From JBEKYD01 sp049509915 (GTDB lineage Bacteria > Acidobacteriota > Terriglobia > Bryobacterales > Bryobacteraceae): a DNA stretch of 19,110 nt. Of this stretch, positions 6,828 to 13,407 are shown one piece after another; within the stretch, counting starts at the first letter, position 1; each line of letters begins with the position of its first letter. The notes beneath the pieces were generated by a model. It had not been told where the DNA came from. It saw nothing but the letters and a program-made list of their open reading frames with translations, and searched no databases. The translations under genes and the position numbers were made by a program. Location of the stretch: positions 1-19,110 of the forward strand of contig JBEKZL010000241.1 of NCBI GenBank assembly GCA_049509915.1, given 5' to 3'.

Positions 6828-8204
6828 ATGGTATTGTTTCGGTTCGAACAACGGCCGCGCCTCTGGTTTTGGGCGGCGATGGCGTCGCTGGCGGCGGTGC
6901 TGATGGCGTACGCGCAGACCGTGGCTTTCACCGGCGACGAGAGCTTTCATGTAGTGGCGGCGAAGATGATCAAGGCGGGGTTTCGTCCCTACTTGGATTT
7001 CTGTTTTCCGCAAACGCCGCTGAACGCGTACTGGAACGCCTTTTGGATTTGGGTGCTGCCCGAGAGTTGGCGGACGATCCACGCGCTGGCATCTTTGTTG
7101 ACCTCGCTCGGGGTTGTGCTGGCCGCCGATTTTCTTTACCGGCGCTGGGAGCCAGGCCCCTGGCGGCTGCCGGCGGCGGTGACGGCGGGAGTGCTGATTG
7201 GGACGAACAACGTACTGGTGGAATTCGGGCCGCTGGGGCAAGCCTACGGGATGTGCGTGTTTCTGACGGTGGCGGCTTTTCGCGCCACCATCGCAGCCGT
7301 GCGCGGGAACACCTGGCTGGCGGGGCTGGGAGGGGCTCTGGCGGGAGCAGCGGCGGCTAGTTCGCTGCTGACCGCGCCGGTGGCACCGGTTCTGCTGGTC
7401 TGGATGCTGTGGACGAGCCCGGCGAGGCAGCGCTGGTGGCGCGGCGCGTGGTTCGCGTGTGCCGCCGTGGTGCCTTTCGCTCCGGTGATCTGGCTGTTTA
7501 CGCGCCAGCATTGGGTGGTGTGGTTCAACCTGGCCGAATACCACCTGTATTACCGGGAGATCTATTGGCCCCAGCCGCTGACCCACGATATCGGAACAGT
7601 TACGGCGTGGTTGGACGATCCGCAGGCCATGCTGTTGGGGTTTCTGGCGGCGATCGGCGTCGTGTGGCTGGCGCGGCTGAAACCGTTCGACCGCGAGACG
7701 CGCGCGGAGTTCTATCTGTGTGTCTTGCTGTCGGCGGGAATGTTCCTGGAGCTGGCCTTCGGGCACCCCACTTTTCCGCGCTATTTCATCACGCTTACGC
7801 CGTTTTTCGGGATTCTGGCGGTGGCGGGGTTGTACGCCATCGGTTCGCGCGCGCTGGCGCCCAGCCGACCTTTCTGGCCATGCGCGGTGCTGTGCTTTCT
7901 GACCCTGGGCGCCGCCATACGAACTGTCTGCGACCGCGATGTTTATACGTGGAGGGATTACGAAGCCGTCGCGCGCAAACTGATCCAGGTGACTCCCAAG
8001 GGCGACGAGTTCTTCACCGACGGACTGGTCTACTTCCTGACCGGGCAACGTCCGCCGGCCGGCATGGAGTTCGACTATTCGCACAAGCTCAACCTGCCGC
8101 CCGCCATGACGGACTATAAGCTGGAGGAACGCTTCTATCACAAAGATAAGGTTGGGGAGTGCCCGGTATTCTGGGGACCGAAGGGAACAGCACGGAAACC
8201 GTAA
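6828..8204 (+). CDS. GT-C fold membrane glycosyltransferase (GT39/ArnT-like)
   Basis: A 458-residue polytopic membrane protein. After a first helix (about 13-30) comes TGDESFH (residues 35-41). The Asp-Glu pair in the first extracytoplasmic loop is the catalytic signature of GT-C enzymes (GT39/GT83, PMT and ArnT types), which transfer sugars from polyprenyl-phosphate donors outside the membrane. The following GFRPYLDFCFPQTPLNAYW is typical of this loop. About ten further hydrophobic segments are visible, and a soluble tail of ~90 residues follows the last helix. The acceptor is unknown. It is divergent from uppP, whose product supplies the lipid phosphate such donors need; a shared role in surface glycan assembly is inference. 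The gene looks intact; the start at ATG 6828 is consistent with the family. Confidence 0.85.
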   Translation: MVLFRFEQRPRLWFWAAMASLAAVLMAYAQTVAFTGDESFHVVAAKMIKAGFRPYLDFCFPQTPLNAYWNAFWIWVLPESWRTIHALASLLTSLGVVLAADFLYRRWEPGPWRLPAAVTAGVLIGTNNVLVEFGPLGQAYGMCVFLTVAAFRATIAAVRGNTWLAGLGGALAGAAAASSLLTAPVAPVLLVWMLWTSPARQRWWRGAWFACAAVVPFAPVIWLFTRQHWVVWFNLAEYHLYYREIYWPQPLTHDIGTVTAWLDDPQAMLLGFLAAIGVVWLARLKPFDRETRAEFYLCVLLSAGMFLELAFGHPTFPRYFITLTPFFGILAVAGLYAIGSRALAPSRPFWPCAVLCFLTLGAAIRTVCDRDVYTWRDYEAVARKLIQVTPKGDEFFTDGLVYFLTGQRPPAGMEFDYSHKLNLPPAMTDYKLEERFYHKDKVGECPVFWGPKGTARKP

Positions 8205-8209
8205 GCTGT

Positions 8210-8273
8210 GGCATTCAGCGGTCAGCTTTCAGCCACTGCATAGGCCAAGGTCGGCCGCTGATCGGTGAGAGCC
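8210..8273. repeat. Imperfect inverted repeat after the glycosyltransferase
   Basis: Segments 8210-8226 and 8257-8273 are complementary at 13 of 17 positions and start 5 bp after the stop codon of the glycosyltransferase. It could form a weak terminator-like or REP-like hairpin. There is no T-run. The match is imperfect, so the call is tentative. Confidence 0.3.
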
Positions 8274-8286
8274 TTCAACACAGACT

Positions 8287-8439
8287 ATGGCGACGCTCAC
8301 GCGCCTGGAGCGCTACTTCGAATTCGATTGGTTGGGCACCTACTGGCAGATCGAGATATTGGCCGGGATTATTGCATTTATGACGATGGCCGAGGTTCTC
8401 GTGAGGATGTCCGGAAAATCGTTGAAATTTGAGATTTAG
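8287..8439 (+). CDS. Possible 50-aa membrane-associated small protein
   Basis: ATG 8287 to TAG 8437 encodes 50 residues with an amphipathic start (RLERYFEFDWLG) and one hydrophobic helix (EILAGIIAFMTMAEVLV) before a short basic end. No ribosome binding site precedes it and I recognise no family. It might be a real small membrane protein, the tail of a lost gene, or chance. It stands alone between the glycosyltransferase and a repeat-led ORF. Confidence 0.25.
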   Translation: MATLTRLERYFEFDWLGTYWQIEILAGIIAFMTMAEVLVRMSGKSLKFEI

Positions 8440-8443
8440 GAGT

Positions 8444-8507
8444 GACGGCTCTCCAATCCAGGCCTGTGAATGGTCTGGACAACTTGCTCAATCAAGGGAG
8501 AGCCGTC
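8444..8507 (+). promoter_or_regulatory. 11-bp perfect hairpin that sequesters a ribosome binding site
   Basis: GACGGCTCTCC (8444-8454) and GGAGAGCCGTC (8497-8507) are perfectly complementary across a 42-base loop. The right arm contains the GGGAG/GGAG ribosome binding site located about 7 bases before the ATG at 8510. In an RNA that starts upstream, the arms would pair and hide the site. Transposable elements use this layout to stop read-through transcripts from being translated. Confidence 0.55.
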
Positions 8508-8509
8508 TG

Positions 8510-8608
8510 ATGAAGAAAGCTTATCAAATCGATGAACGAAGAGCCATAGAGAGGTTCCGCTCCCGCTTGCCGAACGATCATGGCGCAATTCACGGAATCA
8601 GTAACTGA
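8510..8608 (+). pseudogene. Truncated N-terminus of an IS-type protein (32 aa)
   Basis: ATG 8510 with a well-spaced GGGAG encodes MKKAYQIDERRAIERFRSRLP and then eleven less regular residues before TGA 8606-8608. The charged helical start looks like the opening of a transposase, and the hairpin that covers its ribosome binding site fits an insertion sequence end, but I cannot name the family. Nothing recognisable continues downstream, so it is probably a cut-off fragment. Bases 8609-8749 hold no gene I can support. Confidence 0.35.
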
Positions 8609-8749
8609 CTCTGGGCATAGCCAGCCGCCGCTTGGACGTATCGCGCCAAAACACCGGCCTGCCATCACTCAAGCAGCGGTACCAGCTTTGCCCGCCCATT
8701 GCTTCATCCGAGCAGCGCCCGAGTAGTTCGGCGCGGCGCGCCGCAAGCC

Positions 8750-8916
8750 TTACCTGAGTCGAGAGAACAGGTTGTTGTAGGCCTCATGCGAACAGATCCA
8801 GAACCAATGAAAGATGTCACCTTCACGTTAGGCAATGGCGCGCTACGAGCAGCCAACGTCCGCAGTCCAAACCTCGCTTTCTTGTTTGAGCGCCAAGGAT
8901 GGTCACCTACCGGTCC
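8750..8916 (-). pseudogene. Remnant of a RelE-superfamily toxin
   Basis: On the minus strand from about 8902 one frame reads PSLALKQESEVWTADVGCS, TAG, RAIA, TAA, REGDIFHWFWICSHEAYNNL, then ends at TAA 8750-8752. Apart from the two stops this is the second half of a small RelE/ParE-like toxin, whose members typically read HPSLxFKK...VWSxxxGxxYRAxAxR and end in WFWIGxHxEYD. Both stops (8843-8845 and 8828-8830) fall where a tyrosine is usual, so they probably arose from TAC or TAT. The first ~40 residues are missing, which places a deletion between it and the antitoxin just upstream. Recognition is by motif only, but the order of several motifs is convincing. Confidence 0.65.
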
Positions 8917-9116
8917 TTATCCATCGAAACGGACTCGCCCGCGAACCTGTGCCCTTACCCGACCGAGAAGGTGCATACCGTCGCCGCCGGAGGAGAAATC
9001 GCATTCGATCTGGACATCCCACTCCCGCCGGCCCGCTCGGCAAGCCAGTCCAAAAGGGTCATTTGTCGTTCAGGTGACAGCCCCTCAATCGCGCGCTGGA
9101 TCTCTCCGATGTCCAT
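8917..9116 (-). pseudogene. Antitoxin of the decayed RelE-type pair, one frameshift
   Basis: The ATG at 9116, with a GGGAGG twelve bases upstream, opens MDIGEIQRAIEGLSPERQMTLLDWLAER, a helical start typical of small addiction-module antitoxins. A frameshift near 9025-9035 follows. The adjoining frame continues with EWDVQIECDFSSGGDGMHLL and ends at TAA 8917-8919. This W-D-x-Q-I-x-x-D-F-S-x-G-G-x-G-M-x-L-L pattern is characteristic of antitoxins that precede RelE-like toxins, and such a toxin remnant lies immediately downstream. Restored length is about 66 residues. Bases 9117-9260 contain nothing else I can name. Confidence 0.65.
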
Positions 9117-9260
9117 GGGCTAGTCATACCTCCCTGCACCAGTCCGGTCGCGCGATTGCCGTTTTCCGCATCGGATCCCACTCCGCCGCAAAATGCGAAA
9201 CGGCCATTCGGGCGATGAGATCCGACAGCTCCCCGCGCGCTACAAAACTGCCCCCGCCCG

Positions 9261-10196
9261 TTACGCCTTCGTCCAACTGACCTGCGCGCGCAGGTTTGCC
9301 ACTCCGGCCGTGTAGCGAGTGTCGCTCACCGAGAACGCCACGGCATCTTCCAGCCAGTCGTGCCACACGCCGTCGGGGTCGTGGGAAGCGGCTGTAAGCG
9401 TGTATTCCTGCGGGCAGAGCTCGCAGCGGAAGGCGAAGGTAATCTCCAGCGCGTCGCCAGCCTCGACCGGGCCGAGTTTCAGCCGTTCCAGTTCGGTGTT
9501 GGTGCCGTACACGTTGAGGCCGATGCGGGTGCGGATGAGCATGCCGACGACCGGATCAGCGACGTCTTGGCTGAAGCGAACGCGAACTTTGACCACGGCC
9601 AGTTCGCCGGAGCGCCAAACGGAAGTGGCGCGGCCATCTTCCCCCAACGTCCCAATCGAGAGTACCTCGGCGCGGCCGTCGCCCCGGCGCATGCGTGGCG
9701 ACAGTGGCGACGAAACCGCATTGCCCCATGCGCGCAAGCGTTCGGCCAGGTGTTTGCGATAGGCGGCGAGAATTTCCGCCGGGTCGCCGCGGCCGGCCAG
9801 TTTGCCATTGTCGAGCCACCAGATTTCATCCGACAGGCGCAGCAGCAACGCTTCTTCATGCGACGATACCAGGATGGTCGCACCGCTGCGACGCAGCCGA
9901 TCAAGCGCTACCGCCGCGCGCTCGCGCACCAGCCAGTCCTGGCGGGCGAAACTTTGGTCGATGGCGAGGACCGCGGCCGGCGCGAGCCCCAGCGCATCAT
10001 CCGGCCCCAACCAGCGCGCCTCGCCGGAGCGTTCCACCACGCCCGCCGATGGCTGCTCGACGCCCGCCGACAGGCGCAGCAGCCGGCTTTTTCCGGCGCC
10101 GTTTTCGCCGATAATTCCGATCACGGCCCCATCCGGCGCGGCGGCCTCGAAACCGGCAAGGGGCGCGGCACTGACGCCGCGAAAGGCAACAGCCAT
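9261..10196 (-). CDS. Wzt-like ABC protein with shortened nucleotide-binding domain
   Basis: A 311-residue protein from ATG 10196. Walker A is GENGAGKS (residues 30-37) and a switch histidine lies in SSHEE (H113). The strand at 76-80, VLAID, aligns with Walker B, but the catalytic glutamate is replaced by Q81 and the aspartate-containing D-loop is not recognisable. Only ~40 residues separate Walker A from this strand, so the Q-loop and LSGGQ signature of the helical subdomain are absent. Residues ~165-311 form a beta-rich domain like Wzt C-terminal domains, which bind the exported polysaccharide (GxLxLGPVEAGD, CELCPQEYTLTAA). Wzt proteins energise O-antigen export with Wzm; no permease is in the window. 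No frameshift or stop is seen, so this may be a degenerate regulator or a binding protein rather than an active ATPase. Confidence 0.75.
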   Translation of the reverse strand: MAVAFRGVSAAPLAGFEAAAPDGAVIGIIGENGAGKSRLLRLSAGVEQPSAGVVERSGEARWLGPDDALGLAPAAVLAIDQSFARQDWLVRERAAVALDRLRRSGATILVSSHEEALLLRLSDEIWWLDNGKLAGRGDPAEILAAYRKHLAERLRAWGNAVSSPLSPRMRRGDGRAEVLSIGTLGEDGRATSVWRSGELAVVKVRVRFSQDVADPVVGMLIRTRIGLNVYGTNTELERLKLGPVEAGDALEITFAFRCELCPQEYTLTAASHDPDGVWHDWLEDAVAFSVSDTRYTAGVANLRAQVSWTKA

Positions 10197-10220
10197 AAAC
10201 GTTAGAATAACAACTGCGCC

Positions 10221-11495
10221 ATGGACGACACCGAAGTAACCGCGCGGATGCGCGCCGATTGGAACCAGCGCGCCGGCGAGGACGCCAATTACTACGTTGC
10301 CTTCGGACGGCGCAGCCAGAATACCGAGGAGTTCTTTGCCAGCGGCGCCGGCGTAGTGCTTCACCTGGAACGCGAGCTGCCGCGCCTCGCTTCGCGCTAC
10401 GCCGCGCTTGAAATCGGCTGCGGCCCGGGACGCCTGATGCGCCCCATGAGCCGGCATTTCACCGAAATCCACGGCATCGACGTTTCCGACGAAATGATCC
10501 GCCTGGCGCGGGAACGGCTGGCCGGCTTGGCCAACGCATTTCCCCATCACGGCTCCGGCTCGGACTTGGGCGTATTTCCCGACGCGCGCTTCGACTTCGT
10601 CTACTCGTACGCCGTCTTCCAGCACATCCCCAGCCGCGAAGTGGTTTTCGGTTACCTGGACGAAGCCTGGCGCGTGCTCAAGCCGGGCGGCGTTCTGGCT
10701 GTCCACATCAACGGGTTGCCGGCCCACGCCCGCCAGTACGACACCTGGAGCGGGGTGCGCATCGCCCCCGACGAAATTCGAGAGATGGCCCGTGCGCGCG
10801 GCTGGCAACTCCTGGGGCTGGAGCAGATCTGGACGCAATATATGTGGGTCACCTGCCGCAAGCCCGGCGGCGCCGCGCGTGCGTCCGGCGGGCCATGCTC
10901 GATCCGCAACGTCAGCAATGCCTTTTCCGGCGAAGGCGTGGCTCCCGCCGCCGGCCCGCAGGCCGCGCTCTCGGTTTGGATTGAGAACCTGGCGCCGGAT
11001 GCCGACTTGAACAATCTCCGCCTGACCGCCGACGGCCGCGAGTGTCGCCCCATCTACATCGGCGAGCCAGCCGCGGATGGCGTTTCGCAAGTGACCGCGT
11101 GGCTGCCCGAAGGCTTGCGTACCGGTCTGGTTCCGGTGGAAGCGATCCTGCGCGACGTCCCGGCTGCGGCCCCGGCCTGGGTGCGGATCATGCCGGCCCC
11201 GCCCGCAGTGCCGCGAATCGCCGCCCTCACCGACGCCATCAACCTGATGAGCGGCAATCGCATCGTCACCCACCGGGTGAAAGTGAGCCTGTCGGACGTG
11301 AGCGACGCCGCAGGTTTCGACGCCGCCGTGGACGGACACGCGGCGCTTGAGATTGACAGCTTTTGCACCGATCCGGTGGAAGGCCGCTGGGAATTCAACT
11401 TCCTGCTACCGGGCGAAATCGGCGCCGGCTGGCACCAGGTGGAACTGCGCTTGGGCCGGCGGAGGTTTCCGCCAGAGCCCATCGAGGTGGCGTAG
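10221..11495 (+). CDS. SAM-dependent methyltransferase with beta-sandwich C-terminal domains
   Basis: A 424-residue protein. Residues ~45-215 are a class I methyltransferase: motif I LEIGCGPGRL (63-72), the acidic end of strand 2 in GIDVSDEM (D87), and FDFVYSYAVFQHI with the post-motif WRVLKPGG. Such domains transfer a methyl group from S-adenosylmethionine; the substrate is unknown. The C-terminal ~200 residues are beta-rich. A stretch with DGRECRPIYIGEPA, SQVTAWLPEGL and VEAILRD resembles the Solibacter-type TIGR03437 sandwich, and a second sandwich-like part follows. It starts 24 bp from the divergent ABC gene, so both probably share a control region; TAGAAT at 10203-10208 is a possible -10. 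A role in modifying a surface glycan is inference from this partner. Confidence 0.85.
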   Translation: MDDTEVTARMRADWNQRAGEDANYYVAFGRRSQNTEEFFASGAGVVLHLERELPRLASRYAALEIGCGPGRLMRPMSRHFTEIHGIDVSDEMIRLARERLAGLANAFPHHGSGSDLGVFPDARFDFVYSYAVFQHIPSREVVFGYLDEAWRVLKPGGVLAVHINGLPAHARQYDTWSGVRIAPDEIREMARARGWQLLGLEQIWTQYMWVTCRKPGGAARASGGPCSIRNVSNAFSGEGVAPAAGPQAALSVWIENLAPDADLNNLRLTADGRECRPIYIGEPAADGVSQVTAWLPEGLRTGLVPVEAILRDVPAAAPAWVRIMPAPPAVPRIAALTDAINLMSGNRIVTHRVKVSLSDVSDAAGFDAAVDGHAALEIDSFCTDPVEGRWEFNFLLPGEIGAGWHQVELRLGRRRFPPEPIEVA

Positions 11496-11528
11496 TGGGT
11501 GAACCAAGCTACATTTCTTCGTTGCTTG

Positions 11529-12470
11529 TCAAGCTCCCAACCGTTGATACGGCACCGGTGGGGACGGGCGGAAACATTGCACCTGCCGCCAGGCGAGGCG
11601 GGCGGGCAGGGCGGCGAATTCACGCTCCACGATGGCACGCAACAACTCGGGGTCGGCGAGCGCCCGCAGGTTCAATAGAATGTCGTGCCGGCCGGATGGC
11701 GAGGCGTCGAGCGCGCCTTCTATCGCCGGGTCCTGGCCGTTGCCGGTGAGGGCGGCTTTCAGATAGCCCGCGTCCGATGTGGCGTATAGCTTCAGGTGGA
11801 CGATGCGGATCTGCGCCTCCAGCCGGTCCAGCAAGGGACCGACCAGCATGGCGGCCGAAACGGGCGGCTCGGCTTCGGCGGTGACACGGGCGTTGAGCCA
11901 CGCCAGCGCGGCTTCGGCTTCGGCGTAGCGGGCGTAATCGATATCCAAAGTCTTGGCGCCGGCCGCAGCCGATCCGGAAAGCAACCGGTCGAGCCAGGCC
12001 GCCACGCTGTGTCCGCGCTTAAAGAGAAGATCGGCCTCGGCCAGTTGGTTCCGGTATAGGAAATCGAGGTCAGGGTCGTTGAAGGCCGGCTGGGGATGAA
12101 GGACGACAGTCAGCGGCGCGATGCGAAACCGGTCCCCGTGGTCGCGCAGGAGCGGCCGAAGCGTAGTGGCCACGATATCGGTGCAGCTTCCGACGGCTTC
12201 GGCGAAAATCACATCGGGCTGGTATTCGGCGAGGCGCCCGGCGGCTTCCACGAGGTCCGGAAAACGGCAGCAGAAGCAGCCGCCGGTCACCTGGTCGCAC
12301 GCCAAGCCCGACCGGTCGGTGTAGTGGGTGTCCACCAAGTCGTCGCCCTGGTCGTTGAGAATGGCGGCGACCCTCATCCCGCGCTGTTCCAGCAGGCGCG
12401 CGGCGCTGAGGATGAGGGTAGTTTTGCCGGCGCCCAGAAAACCGCCGACGATGGCGATCCATGGTTTCAG
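11529..12470 (-). CDS. CobW/G3E-family GTP-binding protein lacking the G4 motif
   Basis: About 313 residues if translation starts at CTG 12470, which sits eight bases after a GGGAG (12479-12483); no ATG, GTG or TTG lies at the expected place, so either CTG is used or the start codon has mutated. Walker A is GGFLGAGKTT (9-18), the metal-binding GCFCC is at 64-68, and the switch region AEAVGSCTD at 90-98. These define the G3E family of metal-chaperone-like GTPases. After NQLAEADLLF (141-150), where relatives have a [N/T]KxD guanine-specificity motif, the sequence jumps to KRGHSVAAWLD, suggesting an in-frame deletion of perhaps 10-20 residues. The C-terminal domain ends in a FRPSPPVPYQRLGA tail. 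It converges on the methyltransferase with a 33-bp gap. GTP specificity may be lost. Confidence 0.8.
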   Translation of the reverse strand: MKPWIAIVGGFLGAGKTTLILSAARLLEQRGMRVAAILNDQGDDLVDTHYTDRSGLACDQVTGGCFCCRFPDLVEAAGRLAEYQPDVIFAEAVGSCTDIVATTLRPLLRDHGDRFRIAPLTVVLHPQPAFNDPDLDFLYRNQLAEADLLFKRGHSVAAWLDRLLSGSAAAGAKTLDIDYARYAEAEAALAWLNARVTAEAEPPVSAAMLVGPLLDRLEAQIRIVHLKLYATSDAGYLKAALTGNGQDPAIEGALDASPSGRHDILLNLRALADPELLRAIVEREFAALPARLAWRQVQCFRPSPPVPYQRLGA

Positions 12471-12493
12471 AGGGCCAACTCCCTGCCTCCGGC

Positions 12494-12618
12494 GCACAAG
12501 AATGCACAAAAACGCACAAAACGCTCGCCGCCTGCAACGGACGTTCGGCCGGAGACGAAGGCGCCCTTCACGGTGTGGGCGGCGAAAATAGTCGTCCCAG
12601 ATGCACAAGAACGCACAA
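12494..12618. repeat. Direct repeat GCACAAGAAYGCACAA in a gene-free stretch
   Basis: GCACAAGAATGCACAA at 12494-12509 recurs as GCACAAGAACGCACAA at 12603-12618, 15 of 16 identical. A further GCACAAAA follows the first copy, and AACGCACAA recurs near 12808. The stretch 12471-12837 upstream of the CobW-like gene otherwise contains no gene I can support. The repeats could be binding sites, or simple intergenic repeats. Confidence 0.5.
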
Positions 12619-12837
12619 CAACTCCCATCGGGCAGGCCTCCGACCGGCCCTCCGGAACGCGGCCATGGATATAACCTAGCATATTTCTCTGCAGTCACCT
12701 GCAGGCTTTTCGGACCATCTTTTCCGAAACCGAATCGGGGAAATGCGACATCGCGGTATGCCGGCCTGTACATTGATCCGCTTCCCCAAGAATTGAGACA
12801 CAGGAAAACGCACAACTTCCATTCAAATGAGATGCCG

Positions 12838-13171
12838 ATGGCCAAAAAGAAATGGGAACGCAGAGGCAAACAGTTCAAGAAGCAGGCTGTAGAGCCGATG
12901 TAGTCGTGCGCTAACATCTCGGAGTTGAGCCGCGAGTTGGAGGGTCGCACGGCGGGCGCTCTATAACTGGAAAGCGGAACAGGCGGCTGCCGCCGAGCCG
13001 CGCAGCCCCGAGCAGAACCTGCGGCCCGAGAACGCGCGGCTGAAACAGTCGCTGGGTGAGAAGGTTCTACAACCGGATTTTTTCGCAGGCGCCTTGCGCA
13101 GGATCGAAGAGGAACGGCAGCCGAGCACCGGCTCTGGCGAGACGCCCTCTACCTCCAGTTACGGGAAATGA
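12838..13171 (+). pseudogene. IS3-type transposase OrfA remnant
   Basis: An OrfA-like helix-turn-helix protein of an IS3-family element. From ATG 12838 (12832 is an alternative) it reads MAKKKWERRGKQFKKQAVEPM, then an in-frame TAG (12901-12903, probably from AAG), then SCANISELSRELEG. A frameshift near 12939-12945 leads to RRALYNWKAEQ, then PEQNLRPENARLKQSLGEKVLQ, a leucine-zipper-like helix typical of OrfA, ending at TGA 13169-13171. OrfB, which should follow with the DDE catalytic domain, is absent. The remaining 13172-13407 holds only a possible IS630 scrap and short repeats. Confidence 0.75.
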
Positions 13172-13179
13172 CGCTGAAG

Positions 13180-13241
13180 AATCCGATAATCTGTTCCATG
13201 TAGGCCTCGTCCAACTCCGCTACACACCACATTTGTCTCCC
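13180..13241 (-). pseudogene. Possible IS630-type transposase scrap
   Basis: A minus-strand segment spells MWCVAELDEAYMEQI. This resembles the linker of IS630-family transposases (WC, I or V, then AELDxxYxxxMEDVL) that precedes the catalytic domain. Flanking sequence does not continue the match. With only about 15 residues the call is tentative. Confidence 0.35.
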
Positions 13242-13282
13242 GCCACGGCGTCAACTCACGGCTCTGTAACAAGTGCGCTCGG

Positions 13283-13363
13283 CGAAAGACCAGTTGCGCG
13301 CGCATCTCACTGATTCCACGAGAGTTCACAGCCCACTTCCCCCTCCCGCCGAAAAGACCAGTT
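13283..13363. repeat. Short direct repeats upstream of the ParB-like gene
   Basis: CGAAAGACCAGTT (13283-13295) and CGAAAAGACCAGTT (13350-13363) differ by one inserted A and lie 67 bp apart, 45-125 bp before the ParB-like start. IS21 elements carry repeated transposase sites near their ends, so these could be such sites. This is a suggestion only. Confidence 0.3.
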
Positions 13364-13407
13364 CCAGCCGGCTCCATACTGAATCGCGACGCCACCGGGC
13401 AGCCGCC

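Noticed and set aside
6813..8141. Minus-strand frame of 442 codons opposite the glycosyltransferase
   Set aside because: An Arg/Gln/His/Pro-rich product typical of antisense to GC-rich membrane genes; the plus strand has membrane helices and the GT-C Asp-Glu motif.
9360..10205. Plus-strand frame opposite the Wzt-like ABC gene
   Set aside because: Antisense shadow; Walker A and the glycan-binding domain are on the minus strand.
12096..12674. Plus-strand frame of 192 codons opposite the CobW-like gene
   Set aside because: Antisense to the Walker A and GCFCC region; the product lacks any recognisable motif.
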